Below, piece after piece: positions 15,503-24,418 of a stretch of DNA of 64,000 nucleotides. The notes beneath the pieces are model-generated. The model saw nothing but the letters and a program-made list of their open reading frames with translations. It did not search any database and had not been told where the DNA came from. Location: the NCBI GenBank assembly GCA_964418605.1, contig CAYQLY010000004.1, positions 124,001 through 188,000 on the forward strand, in the 5' to 3' direction. The stretch is from CAYQLY01 sp964418605. GTDB lineage: Bacteria; Bacteroidota; Bacteroidia; Cytophagales; Cyclobacteriaceae. Numbering within the stretch: position 1 is the first letter of the stretch; the number at the start of each line of letters is the position of its first letter. Both the position numbers and the translations under genes were made by a program.

Positions 15503-16909
15503 ATGGCATCTTTTAACAAACATAGGGAACAACGTGAGCTTATTAAGCAATTCGAGGAAATGCTTCAGAAAAAAACAATGTCCTTTTTTGAAGTAGATGT
15601 TTTTGAAACTATTATTAATCATTACTTAGACCTAGGAAAAGCAAAAAAAGCACTAACTGTATGTGCGATTGCCAGTCAACAACATCCCTATTCAGTAGAT
15701 ATTATACGCTATAAAGCCCAAGTGCATGCTCAAATGGGCAATACAAGGTTAGCTTTAGAAGCACTTGAACAAGCAGAAAATATTCAACCAAACGATTGGG
15801 AAACATTGCTTTTAAAAGGATCTATTTTCTGTATGATGGGTGACTATGAAAAAGGCATAGACTTATTAGAAAAAATACTTTCCTCCGTTGATCAAGCAGA
15901 AAAAGATCAGGTTTACTATCAACTAGGTTCAGCTTATCAACATATGCAGAAGTATGATGAAGCTGTCAAGTATTATAAAAAAGCACTTGAATCTAATTTG
16001 GATAATGAAAATGCATTATATGAATTAGCTTTTTGTTTAGATATGAAAGGCGAGTTGGAAAATAGCATTTCTTATTATCAAAAATTTATTGATAAAGATC
16101 CTTATTCACACGTTGCTTGGTATAATATGGGTGTGATCTATACCAAACTGGCCAAATACAGTGAGGCCATTCAGGCATTTGACTATGCGATTGTCATCAA
16201 TGAAGAATTTGCCTCTGCACACTATAATTTAGCAAGCTGCTACATTCATACGGAGCATTATGAAAAAGCACTCGAACATTATAAAAAAATCCTAGCATTA
16301 GAGGATGCCACAGTAGATGTTTTTTGTGGAATAGCAACCTGCTATCAAGAGCTTGACCGTCATGAAGAGGCTATCCATTGGTATAAAGAAACATTGAAGA
16401 TCAATGCACAGTATGCTGAAGCTTGGTATGGTATAGGTGTCTCATTAGATTTTAAAGAAAAATGGATAGAAGCTATTCATCATTTTCGTAAAGCTATAAA
16501 GCTAGACCCTAATCAATCGGATTATTGGTTAAGCTTAGCTGATGTTGAATATAAAGTAGGTCATGTGCTATCTGCATTGGATGCTTATGAAGAAGCTAGT
16601 ATCCTTCATAATTATCACCCGGATGTATGGCTTAATTGGTCTTTTATATTATATGAACAAGGTGACTATGAAAAAGCAGTTGCTCTAATCTTAACGGGTA
16701 TTGAAGAAATGCCTGAAGAAGCAGAGCTCTATTATCGACTAGTTGTCTATTATCTTGCATCAGGCAGGTATAAAGAAGGATTTCAATCTTTAGAAAACGC
16801 ATTATCATTGGATTTTGATAAGCATACTGTTTTGTACGATTTTTTTCCTAATCTTGAAATACAAAAAGCGATTTACGCTATCATTGAAAAATATAGAACT
16901 AAAAATTAA
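15503..16909 (+). CDS. Cytoplasmic TPR protein
   Basis: A 468-residue protein made almost entirely of tetratricopeptide repeats (about 11-12 units, for example YDEAVKYYKKALESNLDNEN and YSEAIQAFDYAIVINEEFAS). There is no signal peptide or membrane helix, so it probably acts in the cytoplasm as a scaffold. The first 35 residues are charged and end before the first repeat. It is followed 2 bases later by comA, indicating co-transcription with a metabolic gene, but its partner is unknown. It differs from the two TPR lipoproteins in this window, which carry lipoprotein signals. Confidence 0.85.
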   Translation: MASFNKHREQRELIKQFEEMLQKKTMSFFEVDVFETIINHYLDLGKAKKALTVCAIASQQHPYSVDIIRYKAQVHAQMGNTRLALEALEQAENIQPNDWETLLLKGSIFCMMGDYEKGIDLLEKILSSVDQAEKDQVYYQLGSAYQHMQKYDEAVKYYKKALESNLDNENALYELAFCLDMKGELENSISYYQKFIDKDPYSHVAWYNMGVIYTKLAKYSEAIQAFDYAIVINEEFASAHYNLASCYIHTEHYEKALEHYKKILALEDATVDVFCGIATCYQELDRHEEAIHWYKETLKINAQYAEAWYGIGVSLDFKEKWIEAIHHFRKAIKLDPNQSDYWLSLADVEYKVGHVLSALDAYEEASILHNYHPDVWLNWSFILYEQGDYEKAVALILTGIEEMPEEAELYYRLVVYYLASGRYKEGFQSLENALSLDFDKHTVLYDFFPNLEIQKAIYAIIEKYRTKN

Positions 16910-16911
16910 TT

Positions 16912-17676
16912 ATGCATTTCAATTTAACACAACTTCCTGAACGAACCACCAAGCCCAGAGAAGCAGGTTTCACGATGGCTATGGATAAAGGACTTAGCTT
17001 ACGAGAAGTCGAAGACTTTATGGAAATGTGTAGCCAGCATGTCGATATTGTAAAATTAGGATGGGCCACATCGTATGTTACACCTAAGTTGGAAGAAAAA
17101 TTAAAATTATACCGTGAAGCAGGTGTTCCTGTTTATTTTGGTGGTACATTATTTGAAGCCTTCATTGTACGTAAACAGTTTGAAGACTATAGACGTGTTT
17201 TAGATAAATACAATATGCAATACGCAGAAGTATCTGATGGATCTATTGAATTGCCACATGATCAAAAATGTGAATACATTCGTAATCTATCCCAACAAGT
17301 AACCGTTTTGTCTGAAGTGGGATCTAAAGATGCTGCAAAAATCATACCGCCCTACAAATGGATTGAACTCATGCAAAATGAATTAAGTGCTGGTTCATGG
17401 AAAGTTATTGGAGAAGCCAGAGAAGGTGGAAATGTGGGTTTGTTTCGTTCGTCCGGAGAAGTTCGCGAAGGGCTCGTTGAAGAGATTCTAACAAAAATCC
17501 CTTTTGAAAAAATAATCTGGGAAGCTCCTCAGAAATCACAACAAGTTTTTTTTATAAAATTATTAGGAGCAAATGTTAATTTAGGAAATATAGCACCAAA
17601 TGAAATTATTCCATTAGAAACAATTCGTTTAGGATTGCGTGGTGATACATTTAGTCATTTCCTCGATAAAAACTAA
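16912..17676 (+). CDS. comA: Phosphosulfolactate synthase family (ComA)
   Basis: A 254-residue TIM-barrel protein of the phosphosulfolactate synthase family, which adds sulfite to phosphoenolpyruvate. Family features seen are DIVKLGWATSYV, VYFGGTLFEAF, the EVSDGSIELPHDQK segment and EAREGGNVGLFRSSG. In archaea this starts coenzyme M synthesis. In Bacteroidota a role in supplying sulfolactate or cysteate for sulfonolipids is an attractive inference, since gliding Cytophaga relatives contain sulfonolipids. It sits between a TPR protein and dedA. Confidence 0.85.
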   Translation: MHFNLTQLPERTTKPREAGFTMAMDKGLSLREVEDFMEMCSQHVDIVKLGWATSYVTPKLEEKLKLYREAGVPVYFGGTLFEAFIVRKQFEDYRRVLDKYNMQYAEVSDGSIELPHDQKCEYIRNLSQQVTVLSEVGSKDAAKIIPPYKWIELMQNELSAGSWKVIGEAREGGNVGLFRSSGEVREGLVEEILTKIPFEKIIWEAPQKSQQVFFIKLLGANVNLGNIAPNEIIPLETIRLGLRGDTFSHFLDKN

Positions 17677-17687
17677 ACGATTGATTT

Positions 17688-18350
17688 ATGGATTACGTTT
17701 ATAAAGCAGTTCGTTTTTTTTTACATATTGATAAACACCTCAATGGTCTTATTGCATCTTATGGATTACTTACGTACGGTATTTTATTCGCCATTATATT
17801 TATAGAGACGGGCATTGTGATTATGCCTTTCCTTCCCGGTGATTCTCTTCTTTTTGCAGTTGGTGCATTAAGCGCTCTTCCAGAAAATCCACTTGAAATC
17901 AAAATATTAGCCATTACCCTTTTTTTAGCCGCTTTTTTAGGTGATATGCTTAATTATGCTATTGGCAGTTACATTGGACCAAAAGCGTTTGAAAAAAATT
18001 ACCGTTGGCTAAAAAAAGATTACCTCACTCGTACGCATATATTTTATGAAAAATATGGTGGACCTACTATTATTATGGCTCGTTTTATACCCATTATTAG
18101 AACATTTGCTCCTTTTGTAGCTGGTGTAGGTAAAATGCGATATGGTCGTTTTATTTTATTCAATATGATTGGCGGGGTGATATGGGTAGAATTATTTTTA
18201 TGGCTCGGCTATTATTTTGGTAATCACTCTTACGTTAAAGCAAATTTTAGTTTTATTGTTTTAGGAATTATTCTTATTTCTGTTTTACCGCCCTTAATCG
18301 GTTTGATAATGAGGTGGGTAAAAAATCAAAAAACGAACTCAGAAAGATGA
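17688..18350 (+). CDS. DedA family membrane protein
   Basis: A 220-residue inner-membrane protein with the DedA/SNARE-associated fold: several hydrophobic segments, an acidic early motif (FIETGIVIMPFLPGDSLLF), YAIGSYIGPK and the arginine-rich RFIPIIRTFAPFVAGVGKM signature. Members act as lipid-carrier flippases (undecaprenyl phosphate or phospholipid recycling) and depend on proton motive force. It starts 11 bases after comA, and its TGA overlaps the aroE ATG. Which lipid it moves is unknown. Confidence 0.9.
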   Translation: MDYVYKAVRFFLHIDKHLNGLIASYGLLTYGILFAIIFIETGIVIMPFLPGDSLLFAVGALSALPENPLEIKILAITLFLAAFLGDMLNYAIGSYIGPKAFEKNYRWLKKDYLTRTHIFYEKYGGPTIIMARFIPIIRTFAPFVAGVGKMRYGRFILFNMIGGVIWVELFLWLGYYFGNHSYVKANFSFIVLGIILISVLPPLIGLIMRWVKNQKTNSER

Positions 18351-19090
18351 ATGAATATGGATTGATTGGCTATCCATTAAGCCATTCATTTTCAAAAAAT
18401 TATTTCGAAGAAAAATTTGAACGTGAAAAAATCACTAATGCATCGTATAGTTTGTTCGAATTAATATCTATTGAAAAATTTCCACAACTTATTGCTCAAC
18501 ATCCTTATCTCAAAGGATTAAATGTAACGATACCTTATAAAAAAACCATTTGTTCTTTTTTGTCTAAACTTGATCATTCTGCCCAAAAAGTCGCCGCTGT
18601 AAATGTTGTGGCGTGTAAAAAGAAAGAGCTTATTGGATACAACACCGACTATCTTGCTTTTAAAAAATCGCTAGAAAAGATTTTGAAAGCAGCTCCTTAT
18701 ATCAAGCAAGCACTTGTCTTTGGTAGTGGTGGAGCTTCTTTAGCTGTGCAAACAGCTTTACAAGATTTAAATATTTTATATCATGTTGTCTCTAGAACAG
18801 AATCATCAACCACTGTGACCTATGACTATCTATCCCAAACCGATTTTTTACAAACACACTATTTGTTGATTAACACAACTCCTCTTGGAATGTATCCAGG
18901 TACACAGACCTATCCCGATATAGCTTATCATCATATTACACCTCAACATATTTTATACGATCTAGTCTATAATCCATCTGAAACACTATTTCTAAAAAAA
19001 GGAAAAGAACAGGGTGCTATCATTAAAAATGGTTTGGAAATGTTTCATACACAAGCAGAACTATCTTGGAAAATATGGAATTTGGTGTAA
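18347..19090 (+). CDS. aroE: Shikimate dehydrogenase
   Basis: A 247-residue enzyme that reduces 3-dehydroshikimate to shikimate with NADPH in aromatic amino acid synthesis. Motifs: GYPLSHSFSKNYF at the substrate site, NVTIPYKK (catalytic lysine), NTDY, the NADP loop GSGGASLAV and the C-terminal NGLEMFHTQAELSWKIW. The ATG at 18347 overlaps the dedA stop as ATGA. A GTG at 18314 would add 11 residues but is not needed. No other aro genes are adjacent. Confidence 0.9.
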   Translation: MNEYGLIGYPLSHSFSKNYFEEKFEREKITNASYSLFELISIEKFPQLIAQHPYLKGLNVTIPYKKTICSFLSKLDHSAQKVAAVNVVACKKKELIGYNTDYLAFKKSLEKILKAAPYIKQALVFGSGGASLAVQTALQDLNILYHVVSRTESSTTVTYDYLSQTDFLQTHYLLINTTPLGMYPGTQTYPDIAYHHITPQHILYDLVYNPSETLFLKKGKEQGAIIKNGLEMFHTQAELSWKIWNLV

Positions 19091-19112
19091 AAATTACATT
19101 TAGTAAAGAAAT

Positions 19113-19853
19113 ATGTTATTCTTAATTCCCATTTTTCTATTTTGTGCGAATAATGATACCATACCTGTTGGTGCTGAAAAAATTATTAAAAACTATCCGG
19201 GATTAGTTGTGGACTATAAAAATAATTATATTTTTTTTAAGGATGGAACCTCCTTGTTATATGATGATAAAAAAGAAAAAACCAAAGATCAACTACTAAA
19301 CACACCTGATATAGAGGATCAGTTTAGGTATGATTATCCATTGGGAAAACTGGAATATAGCCCATTGAATGATGCTGGTAGAATTAGGAATGAGCTGTTC
19401 TTTAAAAAAATATATGGAAAATCGGTAAAAGAAGTTCAAAAAAATCTAGTCGAACTAAATTGGTGTCCTAAGTTAATAGGGCAAAAAATTCTTGTCACGA
19501 AGATTAATGGCGTTGATAAAGCGATGCAATTAATCTCGTTAGAACTAGATGAGCTCCCAGAGTTTAAAGATTATTTGATCAATAGTGGTGGTACGTTTAA
19601 TTGGAGACGTATTGCCGGAACAAAGAGGTTAAGTATGCATAGTTTTGGAATGACTATTGATCTTAACCCTAAACATGCTAACTATTGGCAATGGGATTGT
19701 AAGTGTACTAATGAAGATTCTATTTTGAGATATAAGAATAAGATTCCACAAAAAGTAGTCGATATATTTGAAAAACATGGTTTTATATGGGGGGGCAAGT
19801 GGTATCATTATGATACTATGCATTTTGAATATAGACCGGAACTCCTAAAATAA
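19113..19853 (+). CDS. M15 family peptidase (VanY-like), exported
   Basis: A 246-residue protein of the D-Ala-D-Ala carboxypeptidase/VanY (M15) type, expected to cut peptidoglycan peptides in the periplasm. The zinc-site pattern SxHxxGxxxD is seen as SMHSFGMTIDLN, and the last ligand in DTMHFEYRPE near the C-terminus. A short hydrophobic N-terminus (LFLIPIFLFCANND) acts as a signal, perhaps a weak lipoprotein signal (cysteine at residue 11). It lies 22 bases after aroE and converges on rsmG. Confidence 0.78.
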   Translation: MLFLIPIFLFCANNDTIPVGAEKIIKNYPGLVVDYKNNYIFFKDGTSLLYDDKKEKTKDQLLNTPDIEDQFRYDYPLGKLEYSPLNDAGRIRNELFFKKIYGKSVKEVQKNLVELNWCPKLIGQKILVTKINGVDKAMQLISLELDELPEFKDYLINSGGTFNWRRIAGTKRLSMHSFGMTIDLNPKHANYWQWDCKCTNEDSILRYKNKIPQKVVDIFEKHGFIWGGKWYHYDTMHFEYRPELLK

Positions 19854-19917
19854 TCTATTCTAATAGGTGTTTGTATTTAAAAATTTTTAGCTCAATACTG
19901 TTTTTTCACAGAGTCTT

Positions 19918-20541
19918 TTATACAGCGACATAAACCACCTTTTTAGTTTCAAAAAAAGGCTCATTGAAAAAATCAGACAAAGAGTGAATCTCTGAATGTT
20001 TTTTTAATTCGTTTAATTCTTCAGTTAAATCTCCACCCTTAAGCACATAAATGCCTGTTTTTAATGAAGTAGAAGAAATAATCTGATTGTGAATCCAACT
20101 ATAAAAAGGTGTTAATCGTGTGACAGCTCTACTGACTACAAATTCAAATCGATCTTTAATTTGTTCTGCACGAATTTGTTCTGCTGTTGCATTTTTAATA
20201 TTTATGTTTTGGATAAGCTCTTTTACTACGCTAATTTTTTTTCCGATAGAATCAACCAAATGAAATTGAGCTTCTGGAAATAAAATAGCTAAAGGTAAAC
20301 CAGGTAATCCTCCCCCTGTTCCAATATCAAGTATTCTGCTTCCCGATGGAAACGAAATGACTTTAGCAATTCCTAATGAATGTAAAATATGTTTCTCCCA
20401 AAGGTTGGTTACGTCTTGTCTCGACACAACATTGATGCGTTCGTTCCATAGACGAATGCCCTCTTCTAATTGTGAAAGTTGTTTTAGTTGAAATGAAGTT
20501 ATATTTGGAAAATAGGATTGAATCAGTGCGGCACCACTCAT
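19918..20541 (-). CDS. rsmG: 16S rRNA (guanine-527-N7)-methyltransferase
   Basis: A 207-residue SAM-dependent methyltransferase (GidB) that modifies G527 in the 530 loop of 16S rRNA. Motifs: NLWEKHILHSL, the SAM loop ILDIGTGGGLPGLPLAI, HLVDSIGKK and the SRAVTRL segment. Length is normal. It lies 9 bases after a small lipoprotein gene on the same strand and so may be transcribed with it. Confidence 0.93.
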   Translation of the reverse strand: MSGAALIQSYFPNITSFQLKQLSQLEEGIRLWNERINVVSRQDVTNLWEKHILHSLGIAKVISFPSGSRILDIGTGGGLPGLPLAILFPEAQFHLVDSIGKKISVVKELIQNINIKNATAEQIRAEQIKDRFEFVVSRAVTRLTPFYSWIHNQIISSTSLKTGIYVLKGGDLTEELNELKKHSEIHSLSDFFNEPFFETKKVVYVAV

Positions 20542-20550
20542 GAATTATTT

Positions 20551-21075
20551 TTATAAAGAAGGAATTAAGATGGGTTCTGTTTCAATGGTATTGCTTTCAT
20601 GTAGAGCTCGATCCTTTATTTTAAGGATAAATTTGATTCGTGTATTTCCTAGTACTGCTTTTAAGCCAAGCGATACTTCATACCCGTAAATTAATACACC
20701 TTCAAGTGGCCGGGGTTTATCAGGATCACTGGACTGAGGTGTGAGCCGAGGAAATCGCCCATAAAATGTAGGTAGACCTGATGGAAATATATACTTTTCA
20801 AATTGTCCAGGTGACTTTTCATAATATAAGTCAGCCAGATAATTAAAATAATGAGGGCCTGCTTGATCGAATGGTGGGCTTAATTCATTAGGATTTAAGC
20901 CTAAGTCGCCATCACCATCTTGAAATGAAATGCGTACAAGAATAGAATCTTTTGTACCTACTTTATATTCAATTTTTTCAAAACCGATAGAAGGTTCTTC
21001 AGGAAACGATGGTTCACGAAAGCATCCCGCATTTCCTAAAACTAGTAATAAAAGTACAAACCATAACCTGTACAT
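20551..21075 (-). CDS. Hypothetical lipoprotein
   Basis: A 174-residue lipoprotein with a clear signal (YRLWFVLLLLVLGNAGC), if translation starts at the ATG at 21075; an upstream ATG at 21129 would put 18 hydrophilic residues before the signal and is less likely. A calcium-binding-like acidic stretch DGDGDLGLN follows at about residue 53. The rest is beta-rich with no family I can name; similar small Bacteroidota proteins are annotated only as hypothetical. It is 9 bases upstream of rsmG. Confidence 0.7.
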   Translation of the reverse strand: MYRLWFVLLLLVLGNAGCFREPSFPEEPSIGFEKIEYKVGTKDSILVRISFQDGDGDLGLNPNELSPPFDQAGPHYFNYLADLYYEKSPGQFEKYIFPSGLPTFYGRFPRLTPQSSDPDKPRPLEGVLIYGYEVSLGLKAVLGNTRIKFILKIKDRALHESNTIETEPILIPSL

Positions 21076-21162
21076 GGTACAATAATACGAAATAAAATGC
21101 AGGTCGTTGACAGAAATCAATGAGCGCAAGTTTACATAATCCTTAAACTGTAAGTTATTTTT

Positions 21163-21822
21163 TTAGTCCAAGGCCCGATTCAAAAACCGACAAAAGGGAT
21201 ACATTGCTTTGAAGACTTTTGCTGTATAGGTTTCAATATTTATTTTTAACATTAATTCATCCGGGACCTCATGCATAACGGTATAGCTTTTGAATTTTAG
21301 CAACTCTACTTCTGGATGATCGGCAGGATAACCTTTTGGAGCTTTAGCCAACCTCTCTCCTCGTAATTCACCAAAATAATTCTTAAACTCTTTTTGATTA
21401 AGTATTTTTTTAAGCTCTTTATTATTATAATCGATCTCTTCACGTATTTTGGATAGATTTTCAGTTGCTGGCATATATAAGCCACCGGCTATCATCGATT
21501 TATTGTTGGGTTCAAGATGTAAATAGTAACCTGCTTTTATAGATTTTTTTCCACCCTCTACAATATAGGCACCGATGTTGGTTTTATACGGAGCTTTGTC
21601 TTTTGAAAAACGAACATCACGGTTAATGCGAAATACACACTCTTTAGCCGTGAGCGCCGCTATAGAAGAATCAAAAGTTGTTACTTTTTTTATTATTTTT
21701 TCTATACTTTCATGAAAGTTTTTTTTCACATCCTCGTATGTTTCACGGTGGTTATCAAACCATTCTTTTGTGTTGTTTTTTTTAAGTTGTTTGAGAAATA
21801 AAAATGTGGCTTTTATATCCAT
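21163..21822 (-). CDS. DUF2461 domain protein
   Basis: A 219-residue cytoplasmic protein of the DUF2461 family (TIGR02453-like). Family signatures seen are the N-terminal NNTKEWFDNHRETYE, the central FRINRDVRFSKDKAPYKTNI and GGLYMP. Biochemical function is not known. It stands alone between the lipoprotein/rsmG pair and the Ig-like lipoprotein. Confidence 0.85.
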   Translation of the reverse strand: MDIKATFLFLKQLKKNNTKEWFDNHRETYEDVKKNFHESIEKIIKKVTTFDSSIAALTAKECVFRINRDVRFSKDKAPYKTNIGAYIVEGGKKSIKAGYYLHLEPNNKSMIAGGLYMPATENLSKIREEIDYNNKELKKILNQKEFKNYFGELRGERLAKAPKGYPADHPEVELLKFKSYTVMHEVPDELMLKINIETYTAKVFKAMYPFCRFLNRALD

Positions 21823-21860
21823 GGTTTATAGAATTAAGTATATTGATAAAATAAATATAA

Positions 21861-21901
21861 AAAAACCCCGATATACATTTTATGTTTTTCGAGGTTTTTA
21901 T
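21861..21901 (-). terminator. Intrinsic terminator of the Ig-like lipoprotein gene
   Basis: Read on the minus strand, AAAACCTCGA pairs with TCGGGGTTTT with one wobble, followed by a T-run. It lies 25 bases after the stop at 21927. Confidence 0.7.
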
Positions 21902-21926
21902 TATAACTTCACCACAATATCATGTG

Positions 21927-23168
21927 TTAATCCATAACACGTAACATAAAACTATTGTTTAAAACAACAGTTGATAGAAACTCACTTCCCCCATTAAAAT
22001 AATAAGGCCTTGTAACATAAACCTTAATAAGATAAGTGCCAGTAGGTGTTGTATAGTCCGCATGAATAAAGCCTGTATACTTGTCTATAGTGATTCCACT
22101 ACCGGCATTGATGCTAAATTCATAGATCTGATTGTTGTCCGCAGAGTAATCTGGAATAGCCGCTTGATATCCCTTTTTTATATCTATATTGCTTTTATAA
22201 CTTACACTTCCTTTAAACTCTGTAGATGGAAAGTAAGAGAAGCGAATTGGAAAAGAGGTTTTTCCTTCATCATTCTCCGCATAAATGGTAAGTGTATATA
22301 TTCCTGACTCAGCCGCTGGCTTAATTCTAATAGACCCATTTTTAGGATTTATGGTTATCCAGCTGGTAGCTTTATCTTTTTTCATTCCGTTAAGAGCCAC
22401 ATCAAAGTCGAATTTGATAGGAAGTGAACCTCCGGTTATTTTTATTATGTTTTCCATAATACAGTCCATTCCATTTTTTTCTAAATTAAAGTTATTGTTT
22501 TCAAATTCAATTTGAGGTAAGGCCGGAAGCACCACGTTAATGGTAAGTGTGGTTTTGGCTTTACCTACACTATTAGCTGCTGTTACATCCAATAGGTATG
22601 TTCCGGGATTAGGTAATCCAGCGATGGAAAAGCTACCATTTTCAAGCATAGTGATGCCAGGCACAATTTTTCCAGTGGTCTTCTCAATGTATGAAAAAGC
22701 TACGGGTTCTGTAGAAGAATAGGTGATATTGGGCTCAGATATAATTTGAGCTTGATTAACTTTTAGGCTGAACGTGTTAGGCGTATAAAAAAAATCACCT
22801 GGTGCTCTTTTTGGAGCATTCATTTTAACAATAAGAGCGTTTTTAAATACAGCCTTTCCTGCTGGATTAGTAGCCGTGATGGTTACGTTATAAATATTTG
22901 GCAGCAGATTTTTACTAGTTGTAATAATTCCTTTTTCATCTATAGTGATCTGATCAGATGATGGGGTACAATTTAATTGAAAACTTACAGGCCCGGGCCC
23001 TGTAAATGATAATGGACCAGAATTTACAATCTGATTTTCCTGAACATATAGTGTATCTTTTTCATACTTCAGGTTTTCTACTTTTGTTAATGAAGGTTCA
23101 ACGATGCGTTTTGTACAAGCTGCTATTAAAACTAATGCACTTATACAGAGTGTGTACTTGGTTTTCAT
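21927..23168 (-). CDS. Ig-like/cadherin-like domain lipoprotein
   Basis: A 413-residue lipoprotein (signal ending LVLIAACTKR, Cys18) with three to four bacterial Ig/cadherin-like modules of about 90 residues. Each module has the pattern of a putative-Ig domain: an opening L/VNQ-type strand, a ...ITISENG-type turn and a closing TYLLDVTAANSVGKA or IYTLTIYAENDEGKT strand. Such proteins are surface or periplasmic binding modules. No enzymatic region is seen. An own terminator follows; 267 bases upstream up to the kinase gene hold nothing I can identify. Confidence 0.75.
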   Translation of the reverse strand: MKTKYTLCISALVLIAACTKRIVEPSLTKVENLKYEKDTLYVQENQIVNSGPLSFTGPGPVSFQLNCTPSSDQITIDEKGIITTSKNLLPNIYNVTITATNPAGKAVFKNALIVKMNAPKRAPGDFFYTPNTFSLKVNQAQIISEPNITYSSTEPVAFSYIEKTTGKIVPGITMLENGSFSIAGLPNPGTYLLDVTAANSVGKAKTTLTINVVLPALPQIEFENNNFNLEKNGMDCIMENIIKITGGSLPIKFDFDVALNGMKKDKATSWITINPKNGSIRIKPAAESGIYTLTIYAENDEGKTSFPIRFSYFPSTEFKGSVSYKSNIDIKKGYQAAIPDYSADNNQIYEFSINAGSGITIDKYTGFIHADYTTPTGTYLIKVYVTRPYYFNGGSEFLSTVVLNNSFMLRVMD

Positions 23169-23435
23169 AATTAAAGTTTGTTTTGTTTTAAGTTTGTTAG
23201 GTGCTAATCTAATAATTAAGATTGATACTTTAACAAAACTACTTTTTTATGATTTTTAAAAAACAGTATTTTCAAGCCTTCAACACACATACTTGTTTTT
23301 CTATTAAGCATAAAATTATATTTTTATTAAAAACACAAGATGTTTTCAACATTTATACGTGTTTTGTGATTTTTAAGGCACAAAAACAGAGATATATCTT
23401 TTGAACAATTTAGACAATTTTATTTATAGAAGCAA

Positions 23436-24416
23436 TTATATATTATGCTTTATAGCTTCTTGAAACAACTCTTCCTTTTTGATTGGAACAACTCCGATGT
23501 GTTGGCAGACTAGTCCACCTCCTAAATTAACGAGAGCAGCCATCCGATGAGCAGGAATGCGCAAGGCTAAAAGTAGAGCAGCTAGTGCCGTTACTGTATC
23601 TCCAGCTCCTGATACATCAGTTATTTCTCTTTTATGTGCAGCAATTAAATGTTTTTCTTGTTCATAGTCGATGAATACACCATGTTCAGAAAGAGTTAGT
23701 AGTACACCTTCCACATGAAGCTCATTTTTCAATTGACTTACAGCGTGTTCAATACTTTTCAAATTATTCGGATCAATATCTGCTTTTAATCCCTCTTTGA
23801 TTTCTTTTAAATTAGGCTTAAATAATGTAGCCTTGTGGTAGTTTAAAAAATTTCTTTTTTTGGGATCTACAATGGTTGGTATTTTTTTAGTTATAGCTTT
23901 AGAAATAATGGATTGAATTACAAATGGAGTTAATACACCTTTATCATAATCTTCGAACACAATCGCATCGATACCAATAAGCAATTCATCGATTTTTTTA
24001 ACCAAGCTTTGTTCTTGTTGATCATCAATCTCATAATCAATTTCAGAATCAATCCGAAGTAATTGTTGAGCGCCACCAATAATCCGTTCTTTTACCGTGG
24101 TTGTACGTGATGGATCTAGAATAATACCATTAGATGAAATAGTGTTTTTGGTAAGAATATTTATAAATGAATCCCCGGCATCGTCCTTTCCTATCACTGA
24201 GCAAAGAATTGGTTTTGCACCAAGTGATTGAATATTTAGTGCTACATTAGCGGCACCACCTAAACGTTGTTCTCTTTTTTGGACATGTACAACAGGCACA
24301 GGTGCTTCGGGAGAGATACGTTCAACTTTTCCCCACACATATGAATCAATCATTACATCTCCAACAACTAAAATAGTTAAGTGATTAAATTTTTCGAAAA
24401 GTGTTTTAATATCCAT
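23436..24416 (-). CDS. Heptose-7-phosphate kinase (HldE N-domain/RfaE1-like)
   Basis: A 326-residue PfkB-family kinase resembling the kinase half of HldE, which phosphorylates D-glycero-D-manno-heptose 7-phosphate on the way to ADP-heptose for LPS core. Motifs: VVGDVMIDSYVWGKVERISPE, GGAANVALNI and the C-terminal catalytic DVSGAGDT. The adenylyltransferase half is absent, so the enzyme is a split form and a partner must lie elsewhere. Two bases separate it from the aminotransferase gene upstream, so they form an operon. Confidence 0.83.
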   Translation of the reverse strand: MDIKTLFEKFNHLTILVVGDVMIDSYVWGKVERISPEAPVPVVHVQKREQRLGGAANVALNIQSLGAKPILCSVIGKDDAGDSFINILTKNTISSNGIILDPSRTTTVKERIIGGAQQLLRIDSEIDYEIDDQQEQSLVKKIDELLIGIDAIVFEDYDKGVLTPFVIQSIISKAITKKIPTIVDPKKRNFLNYHKATLFKPNLKEIKEGLKADIDPNNLKSIEHAVSQLKNELHVEGVLLTLSEHGVFIDYEQEKHLIAAHKREITDVSGAGDTVTALAALLLALRIPAHRMAALVNLGGGLVCQHIGVVPIKKEELFQEAIKHNI

Positions 24417-24418
24417 GA

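Noticed and set aside
23169..23435. Possible regulatory repeats in the gap before the Ig-like lipoprotein
   Set aside because: Only scattered AT-rich near-repeats; nothing beyond chance composition.
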